DNA of 64,000 bases, taken from NCBI GenBank assembly GCA_016713505.1, contig JADJPA010000002.1, positions 186,001-250,000 of the forward strand, written 5' to 3'. The notes below the pieces were generated by a model, which was not told where the DNA came from, did not search any database, and saw nothing but the letters and a program-made list of their open reading frames with translations. Source of the DNA: Candidatus Competibacteraceae bacterium. Lineage in GTDB: Bacteria > Pseudomonadota > Gammaproteobacteria > Competibacterales > Competibacteraceae. Shown piece by piece: positions 1 through 10,136 of this stretch. Positions within the stretch are counted from its first letter, which is position 1; the number at the start of each line of letters is the position of its first letter. A program made the position numbers and the translations under genes.

Positions 1-441
1 CTTGATGTCCCGATGCACCACGCCGCAGTGATGGGCGTGATCGAGCGCGTGCAGGACTTGCACCGCCACCGCCACGGCGTTGGCCAGCGGCAGGGGTTGG
101 CGTTCCTTGAGATAATCGCGCAGCTCGCGGCCCTGCACGTATTCCATGACGATGTAGGGAATACCGTTTTCCTCACCGTACTCGAACACCGTTACGATGT
201 TGGGGTGCAGGCAGCGGCCGGCGGCGCGGACCTCGCGGCGGAATCGTTCCAACCAGCCGGCCCCGTCGTCGCTTTCCAGCAGGGTGCGATGGATGGTCTT
301 GATCGCCACGTGGCGATCAATCGCCTCGTCATAACCCAGATAGACCACGCCCATGGCGCCTCGGCCGAGCGTTTTGGTCAGCCGATAGCGGCCGATGCGC
401 GGCGGTCGGGTCTTGCTGATGTCGCCGCTGTCGTCAACCAT
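1..441 (-). CDS. Serine/threonine protein kinase, N-terminal part (cut by window edge)
   Basis: This is the first 147 residues of a Hanks-type protein kinase; the rest lies outside the window. The glycine-rich loop LGRGAMGVVYLG is at about residues 25-36 and the ATP-anchoring Lys48 is in HVAIKTI. The hinge reads VMEYVQGREL, and the catalytic-loop HRDIK is the last thing visible at the edge. The ATG at 441 lies 4 bases after the TAA of the upstream DUF3365-HAMP gene, so the two are almost certainly cotranscribed. Kinases of this family phosphorylate Ser/Thr on target proteins. I infer, but cannot see, that the upstream haem-binding protein is its sensory partner. The C-terminal domain architecture is unknown. 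Confidence 0.93.
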   Translation of the reverse strand, partial: MVDDSGDISKTRPPRIGRYRLTKTLGRGAMGVVYLGYDEAIDRHVAIKTIHRTLLESDDGAGWLERFRREVRAAGRCLHPNIVTVFEYGEENGIPYIVMEYVQGRELRDYLKERQPLPLANAVAVAVQVLHALDHAHHCGVVHRDIK

Positions 442-445
442 CTTT

Positions 446-1318
446 TTATTCGCCCAGCATCTTCATGGCGTTCTCCAGGCTCAGCCGCATCCGGTTGAAG
501 GACTGCGACAGCGAGGAAATCTCATCCTTGCCCTGGCGCACGTATTCCGGTACATCCGGCTTGCCCATGCTGACCTCGTTGGCGATATCCGCAATCCGCA
601 CCACCGGCTGGATCACCACGAAATGCAACAAGATATTAAGTAAGATCAACAGCAGCAGAAAGACCCCACCCAGCAGGACCATGAAGGTGGTGAAGGTTTT
701 CTGGGCGCGCGCCAGCGGCACGGCCATCGGCACCGTGACGACCTGCGCCCCGACGATCTCCTTCATCTTCCAGCCGAAACCGTTGTTGACGCCGTAGATG
801 TCGGTCATGGTCTTGGGCGCGTCCTCGACCTTGCCGTGACAGCTCAGACAGCCCTCGTCGTAAATCCCCAGCGGCCGGGCCAGATTGAGCATCCGGCCGG
901 TCGGTGTATCCCGCTCGACCACCAGCTCCTTGTGTTCGGCGTTGTTGCGAAACTCGTTGATGATGTCCGCCTCCCAGTCGCTCGCCCGGTCGTTCGGATT
1001 GGTCGGATTGAGCGCCGCTTCCTTATAGGTGTATTCGGGAAATTTGGTGCGCAGCGCCTTGAAGCTTTGCCCGGCCGCGTAGGCCGACACCGTTTCGGGC
1101 CGGAACGCCCGCTTCATTTGCAAAGTAAGCAGCGGTTTTATCTGTTCGGCGGTGTAGGTGCGGGCGCCCAGCGCGCTCTCCATCATGATGCGGGCGTGTT
1201 GCACCACTTCCTCGCGGGCGTTTTGTTTCAGGATGCGGTCGCTCAGGTACGCCGCCAGCCCCAGGCCGATCACGAAGGCCAGCAGCAACACCAGATTGAA
1301 TTTCATGCGTAGACCCAT
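446..1318 (-). CDS. Membrane haem-sensor protein (DUF3365/Tll0287-like) with C-terminal HAMP
   Basis: A 290-residue protein with an N-terminal membrane helix, a periplasmic domain of the DUF3365 (Tll0287-like) type, a second helix around residues 210-235 and a HAMP linker to the end. The periplasmic domain carries one CxxCH haem c motif in EGCLSCHGKVED. DUF3365 domains bind c-type haem and are proposed redox sensors. No kinase, cyclase or methyl-accepting output domain follows the HAMP, and the protein stops about 50 residues after the helix. The next gene, 4 bases downstream, encodes a Ser/Thr kinase, which suggests the output is supplied in trans. The start has GAGGAA about 8 bases upstream. 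ATG at 1306 is a possible alternative. Confidence 0.9.
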   Translation of the reverse strand: MGLRMKFNLVLLLAFVIGLGLAAYLSDRILKQNAREEVVQHARIMMESALGARTYTAEQIKPLLTLQMKRAFRPETVSAYAAGQSFKALRTKFPEYTYKEAALNPTNPNDRASDWEADIINEFRNNAEHKELVVERDTPTGRMLNLARPLGIYDEGCLSCHGKVEDAPKTMTDIYGVNNGFGWKMKEIVGAQVVTVPMAVPLARAQKTFTTFMVLLGGVFLLLLILLNILLHFVVIQPVVRIADIANEVSMGKPDVPEYVRQGKDEISSLSQSFNRMRLSLENAMKMLGE

Positions 1319-1355
1319 GGGCGAATTCCTCGGGCTCGGTTGGTCGAAATCGCGG

Positions 1356-1916
1356 TCAACCGGACGCGGGGCTGGAACCCGCCGCCGGCAGACAGCCTTG
1401 CGTGAAGGCGTCGTGCGCCTTTTTGAATCCGATCAGGCTGAAGTTGACCGGGTACGATTGGGTGGCCGGCCAAGTCGGCCAAAACCGTAAATACACAGTC
1501 GCCAGGCGCTCTTCCCGCAATTGCCGGAGCAATTCCGGCAAGTCCTGGTCGAACACCAGGATCATTTTGCGGGAGATTTTATCGCTGCGATGCGGCGGGT
1601 TGTTGTTCACCACCAGTTGCAGATCGGAGAAGGATGAATCCAGCTCCGATTCGGTGATCACCAGCAGGCTGGCGCCGTCGAACACCAGGGACACGGGCGT
1701 TTGCTCGTAGCCGTCCGCAAGGACTTGGCGTTCGCTGGACAACAAGCAACGGGGCTGGCGGGTGAGCGGGTCCGGCTTGATCGCCGCCGTCCAACCGGAC
1801 ACCGCCGGGGCAGCCCCCAGCGCTAGCCCGGCGGACACGCCGAGGGCCGCCAGCCAGCGCCGCCAGCGGATCGCCACTGGATGGTGCGACAAGTTTTGGT
1901 CATGATGAGCCAACAC
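1356..1916 (-). CDS. Exported protein of unknown function
   Basis: I do not recognise the family. The GTG at 1916 is preferred over the longer frame (GTG at 1973) because a purine-rich GGGAGA sits about 8 bases before it and it places the hydrophobic segment near the N-terminus. The sequence RWRRWLAALGVSAGLALG followed by APAVSG looks like a signal peptide. The mature part is about 145 residues with many short hydrophobic runs, consistent with a beta-rich periplasmic domain. It lies 37 bases upstream of the haem-sensor gene and is likely the first gene of the operon with the sensor and kinase, so a role as a periplasmic accessory is plausible but unproven. Confidence 0.65.
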   Translation of the reverse strand: MLAHHDQNLSHHPVAIRWRRWLAALGVSAGLALGAAPAVSGWTAAIKPDPLTRQPRCLLSSERQVLADGYEQTPVSLVFDGASLLVITESELDSSFSDLQLVVNNNPPHRSDKISRKMILVFDQDLPELLRQLREERLATVYLRFWPTWPATQSYPVNFSLIGFKKAHDAFTQGCLPAAGSSPASG

Positions 1917-2080
1917 GGTTGGAGTCTCCCTTTTTCGATGGCCTGACGGTCTGCTATTTCGCTTCGAACCCACGGCCCGGATAGGCGCTCGCCCAGGAAC
2001 TTAGCGGAATTCAAATGGCCGGTCGCGAACCGCTTCCGGTATAGTATCAACCAGGACCAACCTGAGATTAGACCCTTACC

Positions 2081-2347
2081 GTGAGACCCGCCATCATCCT
2101 AGCCCCTGCCGCACCTTCCGACGGCGTGGTAGCCAGTGACGGCCGTAGGACCCTGTCTCTGAACTGGCGGCCCTCCCGCGCAAACGGCACGCCGGTGCTG
2201 GCGTCCGCCGCCGGAACCGAAGTCGCCCCTCGGGAAGTAGAGCTACCGCGCTGGCCGGCCTCGGCTGAAGCGGCGTTGCGGCGCGGGGGCTATTTCAGCG
2301 ACCGCTATCCCGACCCGCTGGAGCCTTGGTGTAACTGCGCGGATTAA
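2081..2347 (+). CDS. Possible small hypothetical protein
   Basis: An 88-residue frame starting with GTG, divergent from the sensor-kinase operon. The composition is Pro/Ala/Arg-rich with no signal peptide or membrane helix. The C-terminus contains RGGYFSDRYPDPLEPWCNC, which looks less random than the rest. There is no clear ribosome binding site. It could be a genuine small protein or a chance frame. Confidence 0.3.
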   Translation: MRPAIILAPAAPSDGVVASDGRRTLSLNWRPSRANGTPVLASAAGTEVAPREVELPRWPASAEAALRRGGYFSDRYPDPLEPWCNCAD

Positions 2348-2428
2348 CGTCGGTTACAGGGTCTTCGGTCACGGCTTTTAGCACGCATCCACTCGCCTGC
2401 TATTCTAATATTAACTGAGTGTTCAACA

Positions 2429-3088
2429 ATGGATTTTGTTTCGGATCTGATTTCATTTTTTCTGCATCTCGACCGCCATCTGGCTGAATTGGCCAGCCAG
2501 TACGGCGGCCGGCTTTACGGGATTTTGTTCTTGATCGTTTTCTGTGAAACCGGGCTGGTCGTGACCCCGTTTTTGCCCGGTGATTCGCTGTTATTCGCGG
2601 CGGGGGCTTTGGCCGCCCTCGGCGAGATGAACATTCATTTCCTGTTTCTTTTAATGGCGTTTGCCGCCATCGCCGGCAATACGGTCAATTATGCGGTCGG
2701 CCGCTACCTGGGGGAAAAGGTGTTTCGCCCCGATGCCCGGATTCTCAAGCAAGCCTATCTGGATCGCACCCACCAGTTCTTCGAACGGCACGGCGGTAAA
2801 ACCATCATCATCACCCGCTTCGTGCCGATCGTGCGCACCTTCGCGCCGTTCGTGGCGGGCGCCGGCGGCATGAGCTACGGCCGGTTTCAGGGTTACAATG
2901 TGGCCGGCGGCGTGCTCTGGACCGCCTCGTTTCTGTACGGCGGCTACTTCTTCGGCAACTTGCCGTTCGTCAAACAAAATTTTTCGCTGGTCATCCTGGC
3001 CATCATCATCTTGTCGCTCCTGCCGGGCGCGGTCGAATACTGGCGACACCGCCGCGCGACGGCCGGAACCGACCTTACCACGCCATAG
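2429..3088 (+). CDS. DedA family membrane protein
   Basis: A 219-residue inner-membrane protein of the DedA/VTT family. These proteins act in membrane lipid (undecaprenyl phosphate or phosphatidylethanolamine) translocation and membrane-potential homeostasis. Family signatures are visible: the acidic/Pro motif ETGLVVTPFLPGDSLLFAAG near residues 34-53 and the Arg-containing ITRFVPIVRTFAPFVAG near residues 128-144. Several further hydrophobic helices follow. The length is typical. The ATG at 2429 follows an AT-rich stretch that probably holds the promoter. It stands alone, ahead of citrate synthase. Confidence 0.93.
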   Translation: MDFVSDLISFFLHLDRHLAELASQYGGRLYGILFLIVFCETGLVVTPFLPGDSLLFAAGALAALGEMNIHFLFLLMAFAAIAGNTVNYAVGRYLGEKVFRPDARILKQAYLDRTHQFFERHGGKTIIITRFVPIVRTFAPFVAGAGGMSYGRFQGYNVAGGVLWTASFLYGGYFFGNLPFVKQNFSLVILAIIILSLLPGAVEYWRHRRATAGTDLTTP

Positions 3089-3261
3089 AGTTTGCAAGCG
3101 CAAGCCGCCCTGTATAATCAACGCCGAGCGCCTTCCGGTCTTTAACCCACCATCGGGCGCACCGGAGCAATCGGCCGTCACCCGGCCGCCCGTCCGCGAA
3201 CGACTCCGCAACCAAAAACACGCGATCAACCCACTAAGCCCCACATCAACGGAGCCACGCC
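3089..3261 (+). promoter_or_regulatory. Upstream region of citrate synthase
   Basis: This 173-base gap between the DedA stop and the citrate synthase start must hold the gltA promoter. A weak TATAAT-like string (tgtataatc) lies at about 3111-3119. GGAG is the ribosome binding site just before the ATG at 3262. No operator could be assigned. Confidence 0.35.
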
Positions 3262-4548
<1,287 letters not shown>

Positions 4549-4585
4549 TCCCAACCGGGAACCGTCCTGTTCGAGAACCGAACCC

Positions 4586-4611
4586 GCGCCGCCTTGTCGC
4601 ATCGGCGGCGC
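4586..4611 (+). terminator. Hairpin after citrate synthase
   Basis: The 8-bp perfect stem gcgccgcc/ggcggcgc with a 10-base loop is followed by a short T run (tttc). It sits 38 bases after the gltA stop and before the next start at 4635, and probably terminates gltA transcripts. Confidence 0.55.
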
Positions 4612-4634
4612 TTTCGCCACTCACGCGAACTTCG

Positions 4635-6113
4635 ATGTGGCTCGACGCTTTAACCAAAGATTTCATCGGCCTCGACACCCGCTACCGATTGGCCGACGGT
4701 CGGGTGACCCGCCGCCGCTATCTCGATTCGGCGGCCTCCACGCTGGCGCTGCGTCCAGCCCGAGAGGTGGCGGACGAACTGCTCGAACATTACGCCAACA
4801 CCCATAGCGAGCTGCATTTCTCCGCCCGCATCGTCCATCGAGCATACGCCTGGGCGCACGTGCAGGCGCTAGCTTTTCTGAAAGCCGACCCCGACCGCTA
4901 CACCGCCACTTTCGCCGGCAGCGGTTGCACCGCCTTGCTAAATCGACTGGCGCGGGCGCTGGCGGCGCGCCGGCCGGAGCGGGATGGGGTGGTGTTGACC
5001 TTGATGGAGCATCACGCCAACGACCTGCCGCACCGCAAACACGCCCGCCACATCGTTCATGCGCCGTTGAGCGGCGAACCGCCGGCGCTGGGCGCGGTCG
5101 GTCTGACGGCGCTGGCCGCCGTGCTGGAACAGCAGCGCGGCCGGATCAACTACGTCGCCGTCTCGGCGGCCAGCAACGTCACCGGCATCATCAATCCGGT
5201 TCACGACATCGCGGCGCTCGCCCACGCTCACGGTGCCTGGGTCGTCGTGGATGCCTCCCAATATCTCGCCCACGCTCCGTTGCCCCTCAGCGACACGGGC
5301 GCCACCGACCGGGAACTGGATGCCGTGGTCTTTTCCGGCCACAAGCTCTACGCGCCCGGCTCGCCGGGAGTACTGGTGGCGCGGCGAAATTTGTTGGCCG
5401 ATCAGGAGCCCGACGAACTGGGCGGCGGCATGGTGGACGATGTTCATTTAAAAGCTTATCGGGTGACTGGCCGCTTCCCGGACCGCGAAGAAGCCGGCAC
5501 CCCGAACATCATCGGCGCGGTGCAGTTGGGCGCGGTGCTGAACATCTTGCAACGGATCGGCATGGCGCGCGTTCATGCCGCCGAGCAAGCCCGGCTTCGG
5601 GCGTTCATGGCGGAGCTATCGGCCCAGCCGGGCGTGCGGCTTTACGGCGACACCGATTTCGACCGCACGCCGCGCCTCGGGACCGTGGCCTTCAACCTGG
5701 ACGGCCTGGAGCACGGCCTGACCGCCGCCGCATTGAACGATTATCACAACATCGCGGTCAGAAACGGTTGTTTCTGCGCGCATCCTTACGTTCGCGAACT
5801 GCTGAAACCGGAGCTGTGGGCCCTGGAGCTCGATCCCGACGCCGAGGATGCGGCGGCCTTGCTCGCTCGCCGGCAAGGCTTGGTGCGCGCCAGTTTCGGC
5901 CTGCATACCGATCGGGACGATCTGGCGGCGCTGCTGGCTGGAATTCGGGATCTGCTGGCGCGACCGGATCGCTATAGGGCGCTGTATCAGCCGGACGCGG
6001 ACGGCGGTTTCGCGCATCGGACCTTCGCGGCGCCGGCCGAATCCTATTTCGACCCCGAAACGGCGCTCGATCGCGCGCTGTCTGGACTGAGTGTAACGCA
6101 AGATATACTATAG
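4635..6113 (+). CDS. Class V aminotransferase (cysteine desulfurase-like)
   Basis: A 492-residue PLP enzyme of the class V aminotransferase/cysteine desulfurase fold. The PLP lysine is Lys237 in VVFSGHKLYAPGSPG. Asp206 and Gln209 in VVVDASQYLAHAP fit the usual pyridine-N and phenolate contacts. A Cys-containing loop NGCFCAHPYVREL is in the region where desulfurases carry the persulfide Cys, but this is not proof of that activity. The frame is open further upstream into gltA; ATG at 4635 is chosen because it lies after the gltA hairpin and begins the conserved domain. The substrate is unknown. It is followed 38 bases later by the envelope-stress gene cluster, so it may be the first gene of that operon. 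Confidence 0.85.
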   Translation: MWLDALTKDFIGLDTRYRLADGRVTRRRYLDSAASTLALRPAREVADELLEHYANTHSELHFSARIVHRAYAWAHVQALAFLKADPDRYTATFAGSGCTALLNRLARALAARRPERDGVVLTLMEHHANDLPHRKHARHIVHAPLSGEPPALGAVGLTALAAVLEQQRGRINYVAVSAASNVTGIINPVHDIAALAHAHGAWVVVDASQYLAHAPLPLSDTGATDRELDAVVFSGHKLYAPGSPGVLVARRNLLADQEPDELGGGMVDDVHLKAYRVTGRFPDREEAGTPNIIGAVQLGAVLNILQRIGMARVHAAEQARLRAFMAELSAQPGVRLYGDTDFDRTPRLGTVAFNLDGLEHGLTAAALNDYHNIAVRNGCFCAHPYVRELLKPELWALELDPDAEDAAALLARRQGLVRASFGLHTDRDDLAALLAGIRDLLARPDRYRALYQPDADGGFAHRTFAAPAESYFDPETALDRALSGLSVTQDIL

Positions 6114-6151
6114 CGCCAACGACCTTAACGTCATCGAGCGAGTCTGCCACC

Positions 6152-6289
6152 ATGCCTGACTTTCTTCGCAAACTCATCGGCCTGCTGTTGCTGCTGGCCA
6201 CGGTCGGTGCCGTCTCCTGTCAGGCGCTGACGGCGGACCCTGCGAGCACCGCGCCGGCGCGGCCCGCTCAGTCCAGCGTAAATCATTGA
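6152..6289 (+). CDS. 45-residue lipoprotein-like peptide
   Basis: A 45-codon gene, MPDFLRKLIGLLLLLATV followed by GAVSCQ and a Pro/Ala/Ser-rich tail. The positive N-terminus, leucine-rich core and Cys at residue 23 resemble a lipoprotein signal, though AVSC is a weak lipobox. It lies 38 bases after the aminotransferase and 16 bases before the XpaC-like gene on the same strand, so it is probably cotranscribed. Function is unknown; small entericidin-like lipoproteins are a structural comparison only. Confidence 0.6.
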   Translation: MPDFLRKLIGLLLLLATVGAVSCQALTADPASTAPARPAQSSVNH

Positions 6290-6305
6290 TTCCGCGCGCG
6301 CTGTC

Positions 6306-7223
6306 ATGAACCGTTTGTTGGTGCTGGCCAGCGCTGTCCTGCTGTTGATGGTCCCCCTGGTGGTGCTGTTGCAAAGGAGAATTCGCATCGTGGCCGAACG
6401 CTACACGCCAGCTCCCCGCTCGGCCTCTCCGGCCAGGGGGCTGCTGATGTTCTTGTTGCCCTTACCGGTGTTGTTGGCCGCCGTCGGCGCCTTGATGCAC
6501 GGCGATTTGACCGGCTTGTCCGACAACGGGATCTGCTATGGGCTGTTCCTCGGCGGCGCGCTGCTATTGCGGCGCGGCTTGCGCTCGGAAGCGGACTATC
6601 TGCGCCGCCAAGTCGCCAAAGCGCCCTGGCCGTTCAAAACGCTCGGCGGCGGCCTGATCGCGCTGGCGACCGCGACCACGGCCTGGACCAGCGTCGGACA
6701 CTCGCCCTTGATGGCGCTCGTCTACGGCTTGCTCGCCCTGCTCGGTTGCTATCTGAGCTACGGTTTCGACCCGCACCGCGCCAAACGCTTCACCGACCGC
6801 GACGGCCTCGATTCCACCGACCGGGTGCTGGAGGCGCTGACCCAGGCCGAAGCCTCCATCGCCGCCATCGAGCACAGCACCCGCCACATCCACAACGCCG
6901 AACTCAACACCCGCCTGCGCCGCATCGCCGGTCAGGCCCGCCAGATCTTGACGATGCTGGAGGAAGACCCCCGCGATCTGCGGCGCGCTCGCAAATTCCT
7001 GAACGTCTATCTCGACGGCGCCCAGCAAGTGACTGAAGGCTACGCGAAAACCCACGGCCGCATCACCGCGCCGGAACTGGAGGACAATTTCCGCCGGGTT
7101 TTGGCGACCATTGAGGAGGTTTTCGCGGAGCAGCGGCAAAAACTGCTGGAAGCGGATGTCACCGATCTCGACGTGCAAATCGAAGTCTTGACGACCCAAC
7201 TGAAACGGGAAGGCGTGGTCTGA
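6306..7223 (+). CDS. XpaC-like membrane protein
   Basis: A 305-residue protein with about four hydrophobic helices in the first 155 residues and a soluble, helical C-terminal half. The C-terminal half (LTQAEASIAAIEHSTRHI onward) resembles the XpaC family, named after 5-bromo-4-chloroindolyl phosphate hydrolysis in Bacillus but of unresolved biochemical function. XpaC genes are often paired with telA, as here: telA starts 80 bases downstream. I infer a membrane partner of TelA in resistance to envelope-active stress. Confidence 0.8.
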   Translation: MNRLLVLASAVLLLMVPLVVLLQRRIRIVAERYTPAPRSASPARGLLMFLLPLPVLLAAVGALMHGDLTGLSDNGICYGLFLGGALLLRRGLRSEADYLRRQVAKAPWPFKTLGGGLIALATATTAWTSVGHSPLMALVYGLLALLGCYLSYGFDPHRAKRFTDRDGLDSTDRVLEALTQAEASIAAIEHSTRHIHNAELNTRLRRIAGQARQILTMLEEDPRDLRRARKFLNVYLDGAQQVTEGYAKTHGRITAPELEDNFRRVLATIEEVFAEQRQKLLEADVTDLDVQIEVLTTQLKREGVV

Positions 7224-7303
7224 TGGAAAAATTTTTTCCAACTCCCCATGATTCGTTCATTCTTGCTTGAAAGACGGCTTCCACCCTTAAGGAATGGCAC
7301 TGC

Positions 7304-8464
7304 ATGAGCACGACGCCAACCCCTACGCTCGCTTCGCTGCCGGCATTGCCGCAAGAATTCGCCACCGCGCTGCCGCAAGTCCAACAGGACTTGGCCGCCC
7401 GTGCGCCGCTGGCCGCTCAGAACCAGCATCACATCGCCGCCTTGGTCGAGGAGCTGGATCTGAGCGATAGCAACTCCATCCTTTTCTTTGGGGGCAAGGC
7501 GCAAGAGCAGTTGACCGCCATTTCCGACCAAATGCTGGAAGGGGTGCGCAACAAGGACAGCGGACCCGCCGGTTCAGCGCTGAACGAAATGATCGCGGTG
7601 CTGCGCGGCTTCGATTTCGATGAACTCGACCCGAACAAAAAGCCCGGCCTCTTCGGTCGGTTGCTCGGCAAAACCAAACCGCTGGTCAAGATCGTCCAGC
7701 AATACGAGACCGTGCGGAACCAGATCGACGCCATCAGCGACGCCCTGGAACGGCACAAGACGCACTTACTGACGGACATCGCCGGTCTGGACCGACTTTA
7801 TAACGCCAATCTCGACTATTTTCATACGCTGGAACTGTACATCGCGGCCGGCGACGCCAAATTGCACCAGGTCGATGCGGTGGACCTGCCGGCGCTGGAG
7901 CAGGAGGTCGCCGCCGGGACGGATATGGTCAAGGCCCAGCGGTTGCGCGACCTGCGCGCCGGCCGCGACGATCTGGAGCGGCGGGTTTACGATCTCAAGC
8001 TGACCCGTCAAGTGACCCTACAGAGCCTGCCCAGCATCCGGCTGGTGCAGGAAAACGACAAGGGTCTGATCTCGAAAATCAACTCCACCCTGGTCAACAC
8101 CGTGCCGCTGTGGCGGCAGCATCTGGCGCAAGCCATCACCATCTACCGGTCCAGCCAAGCCGCCAAGACGGTCAAGGCCGCCACCGACCTCACCAACGAG
8201 CTGTTGCAATCCAACGCGGAAAACCTCCGGCAAGCGAATGCCCAAACCCGCGCCGAGATCGAGCGGGGCGCCTTCGACATCGACACGGTCAAAAAAGCCA
8301 ACGCAACGCTGATCGCCACCATCGAAGACAGCCTGCGCATCGCCGACGAAGGCCGCCGCCGCCGCCGGGCCGCCACCGCCCAACTCGAAACCCTGGAAGG
8401 CGAACTGCGCCAGTCGCTGTCCGCCGCCCAGGCCCGCGCCCGCCAACCCGCCGGAGGCCGCTGA
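7304..8464 (+). CDS. telA: TelA family toxic anion resistance protein
   Basis: A 386-residue, almost entirely alpha-helical cytoplasmic protein of the TelA/KlaA family. The family is linked to tellurite, colicin, bacteriocin and cell-envelope antimicrobial tolerance; its molecular activity is not known. Diagnostic stretches include LDLSDSNSILFFGGKAQ near the N-terminus and GLISKINSTLVNTVPLWRQ near residue 250. The C-terminal 60 residues are an Arg/Ala/Gln-rich coiled coil. AAGGA lies about 10 bases before the ATG. The stop is separated by a single base from the start of the SPFH gene, which implies translational coupling. Confidence 0.92.
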   Translation: MSTTPTPTLASLPALPQEFATALPQVQQDLAARAPLAAQNQHHIAALVEELDLSDSNSILFFGGKAQEQLTAISDQMLEGVRNKDSGPAGSALNEMIAVLRGFDFDELDPNKKPGLFGRLLGKTKPLVKIVQQYETVRNQIDAISDALERHKTHLLTDIAGLDRLYNANLDYFHTLELYIAAGDAKLHQVDAVDLPALEQEVAAGTDMVKAQRLRDLRAGRDDLERRVYDLKLTRQVTLQSLPSIRLVQENDKGLISKINSTLVNTVPLWRQHLAQAITIYRSSQAAKTVKAATDLTNELLQSNAENLRQANAQTRAEIERGAFDIDTVKKANATLIATIEDSLRIADEGRRRRRAATAQLETLEGELRQSLSAAQARARQPAGGR

Positions 8465-8465
8465 C

Positions 8466-9581
8466 ATGGGACTGTGGGACAAACTGCTCGGTGAATTTGT
8501 CGATGTCATTCAATGGACGGACGATGCCAACGATACGCTGGTCTACCGCTTCGAGCGCCGCGGCAACGAAATCAAGTACGGCGCCAAGCTGACGGTGCGC
8601 GAAGGCCAGACCGCCGTGTTCGTCAACGAAGGTCAGATCGCCGATGCGTTCCAGCCCGGCCTGTACGAGCTAAAAACCAACAACCTGCCGATCGTGTCCA
8701 CTTTGCAGGCGTGGCCGCACGGTTTCGAAAGCCCGTTCAAGGCTGAGGTCTATTTCTTCAACACCCGCCGTTTCACCGACCTCAAATGGGGCACGCAAAA
8801 TCCGGTCATGCTGCGCGACCCTGAATTCGGGCCGATCCGACTGCGCGCTTTCGGCAGCTATGTGATTCGGGTCAAGGACGCGCCGCTGTTTCTGCGAGAC
8901 ATCGTCGGCACCGACGGCCGCTTCACCACCGAGGAAATCACCCACCAGTTGCGCAACATGATCGTGGCGCGCTGCGCCAACCTCCTCGGCCAATCCAAGA
9001 TACCGGCCTTGGATTTGGCGGGCAATTACGATCAGCTCGGCCAGTTCCTGCAACAGCGCATCGCCCCGGAGTTCGCGGCGGTCGGCTTGGAACTGACCAG
9101 CCTGTTGGTGGAAAACATCTCGCTGCCCAAAGAAGTCGAAGCGGTGCTGGACAAGCGCTCCAGCATGGGCATCGTCGGCAACCTCGACCAGTACACCCAG
9201 TTTCAAGCGGCGGAAGCATTGCGCGAGGCCGCCGGCCAGCCGGGCGGCGGCTCCGAGGCCCTGAACATGGGTTTGGGGCTGGCGATGGCCCAACGACTGA
9301 ACGAAACTCTGAACCGACCGGTCCAAGCGGGGCAAGCCGCTCCAGCACCGACGACCTCCCCTCCGCCGCTGCCGGCCGTCAGGCATTATTTCGTGGCGGC
9401 CGACCACCAGCAGACCGGACCGTTCGATATGGACGAACTGCAGCGGCAGGCGCGGAGCGGTCGACTCACTCGCACCACGATGGTGTGGGTCCAAGGCATG
9501 GCGAACTGGACGCAAGCCGGCGAAGTGCGGGAGTTGGATCCCCTCTTCGCCCACCTGCCGCCACCCCTGCCCAATGCCTGA
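8466..9581 (+). CDS. SPFH/Band 7 protein with C-terminal GYF-like domain
   Basis: A 371-residue protein. Residues 1-250 are an SPFH domain of the YdjI type (VVYR-like N-terminus, then RLRAFGSYVIRVKDAPLFLR). A Pro/Ala linker at about 275-300 is followed by a GYF_2-type domain (HYFVAADHQQTGPFDMDEL to ANWTQAGEV). SPFH proteins form membrane-associated oligomeric rings; the GYF_2 domain is thought to bind proline-rich peptides. The protein ends in a Pro-rich tail, so self-interaction is possible. No transmembrane helix is obvious. It sits between telA and the BON-LysM gene. This family is regularly found near telA/xpaC-type genes. Confidence 0.88.
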   Translation: MGLWDKLLGEFVDVIQWTDDANDTLVYRFERRGNEIKYGAKLTVREGQTAVFVNEGQIADAFQPGLYELKTNNLPIVSTLQAWPHGFESPFKAEVYFFNTRRFTDLKWGTQNPVMLRDPEFGPIRLRAFGSYVIRVKDAPLFLRDIVGTDGRFTTEEITHQLRNMIVARCANLLGQSKIPALDLAGNYDQLGQFLQQRIAPEFAAVGLELTSLLVENISLPKEVEAVLDKRSSMGIVGNLDQYTQFQAAEALREAAGQPGGGSEALNMGLGLAMAQRLNETLNRPVQAGQAAPAPTTSPPPLPAVRHYFVAADHQQTGPFDMDELQRQARSGRLTRTTMVWVQGMANWTQAGEVRELDPLFAHLPPPLPNA

Positions 9582-9655
9582 ATGCCATGCTGGCTCACGC
9601 ATTGGTTTTCAACAACCCAACGTTTCTGACAACTCGAAGATCACAGGAGATTGCT

Positions 9656-10090
9656 ATGGGACTTTTTGATTTTCTCGTCAACCAAGGTAAAAAGCTGTTC
9701 GGCGCTGACGACAACGATCCCGCCGCCAAAATCAAACAGGAAATCGAGACGGCCAATCCCGGCGTCAAGAATCTCGATGTCAAATTCAAAGACGGCCAAG
9801 TCCAATTGTCCGGGGACGCGATAACCCCGGAAGCCATGGAAAAGGCGGTCTTGATGGCGGGCAATATTCAAGGGGTTGGCAGCGTCACCGCCGACCAGTT
9901 GAAAGCACCGGCGCAAACGGGCAAGGTCGAGTATTACACCATCAAATCAGGTGATACCCTGTCATCCATCGCCAAGCAATTCCTGGGCAACGCCTCGGCG
10001 TACAATCAAATTTTCGAAGCGAACCGGGAAGTGATCCGCGATCCCGACAAGATTTTTGTCGGCCAGAAAATCCGCATTCCTTTAGGATGA
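9656..10090 (+). CDS. kbp: BON-LysM protein, Kbp/YgaU type
   Basis: A 144-residue protein with a BON domain (about residues 25-80) and a C-terminal LysM domain starting at VEYYTIKSGDTLSSIAKQFL. This is the architecture of E. coli Kbp (YgaU), a cytoplasmic potassium-binding protein; LysM in other contexts binds peptidoglycan. There is no signal peptide, which favours the Kbp-like cytoplasmic role. The frame is open back to 9485, but ATG at 9656 has ACAGGAGA 8 bases upstream and gives the family's usual N-terminus MGLFDFL. A potassium-sensing role would fit the other cation genes in this window, but that is inference. Confidence 0.9.
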   Translation: MGLFDFLVNQGKKLFGADDNDPAAKIKQEIETANPGVKNLDVKFKDGQVQLSGDAITPEAMEKAVLMAGNIQGVGSVTADQLKAPAQTGKVEYYTIKSGDTLSSIAKQFLGNASAYNQIFEANREVIRDPDKIFVGQKIRIPLG

Positions 10091-10136
10091 TGCGGCGAGG
10101 CTGACACGGCGGCTAGCGCCTATTGAAGCTAGCGAT

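Noticed and set aside
13..498. 161-codon plus-strand frame over the kinase
   Set aside because: It is the antisense of the kinase coding sequence, whose HRDIK, P-loop and Lys48 motifs are unambiguous on the minus strand.
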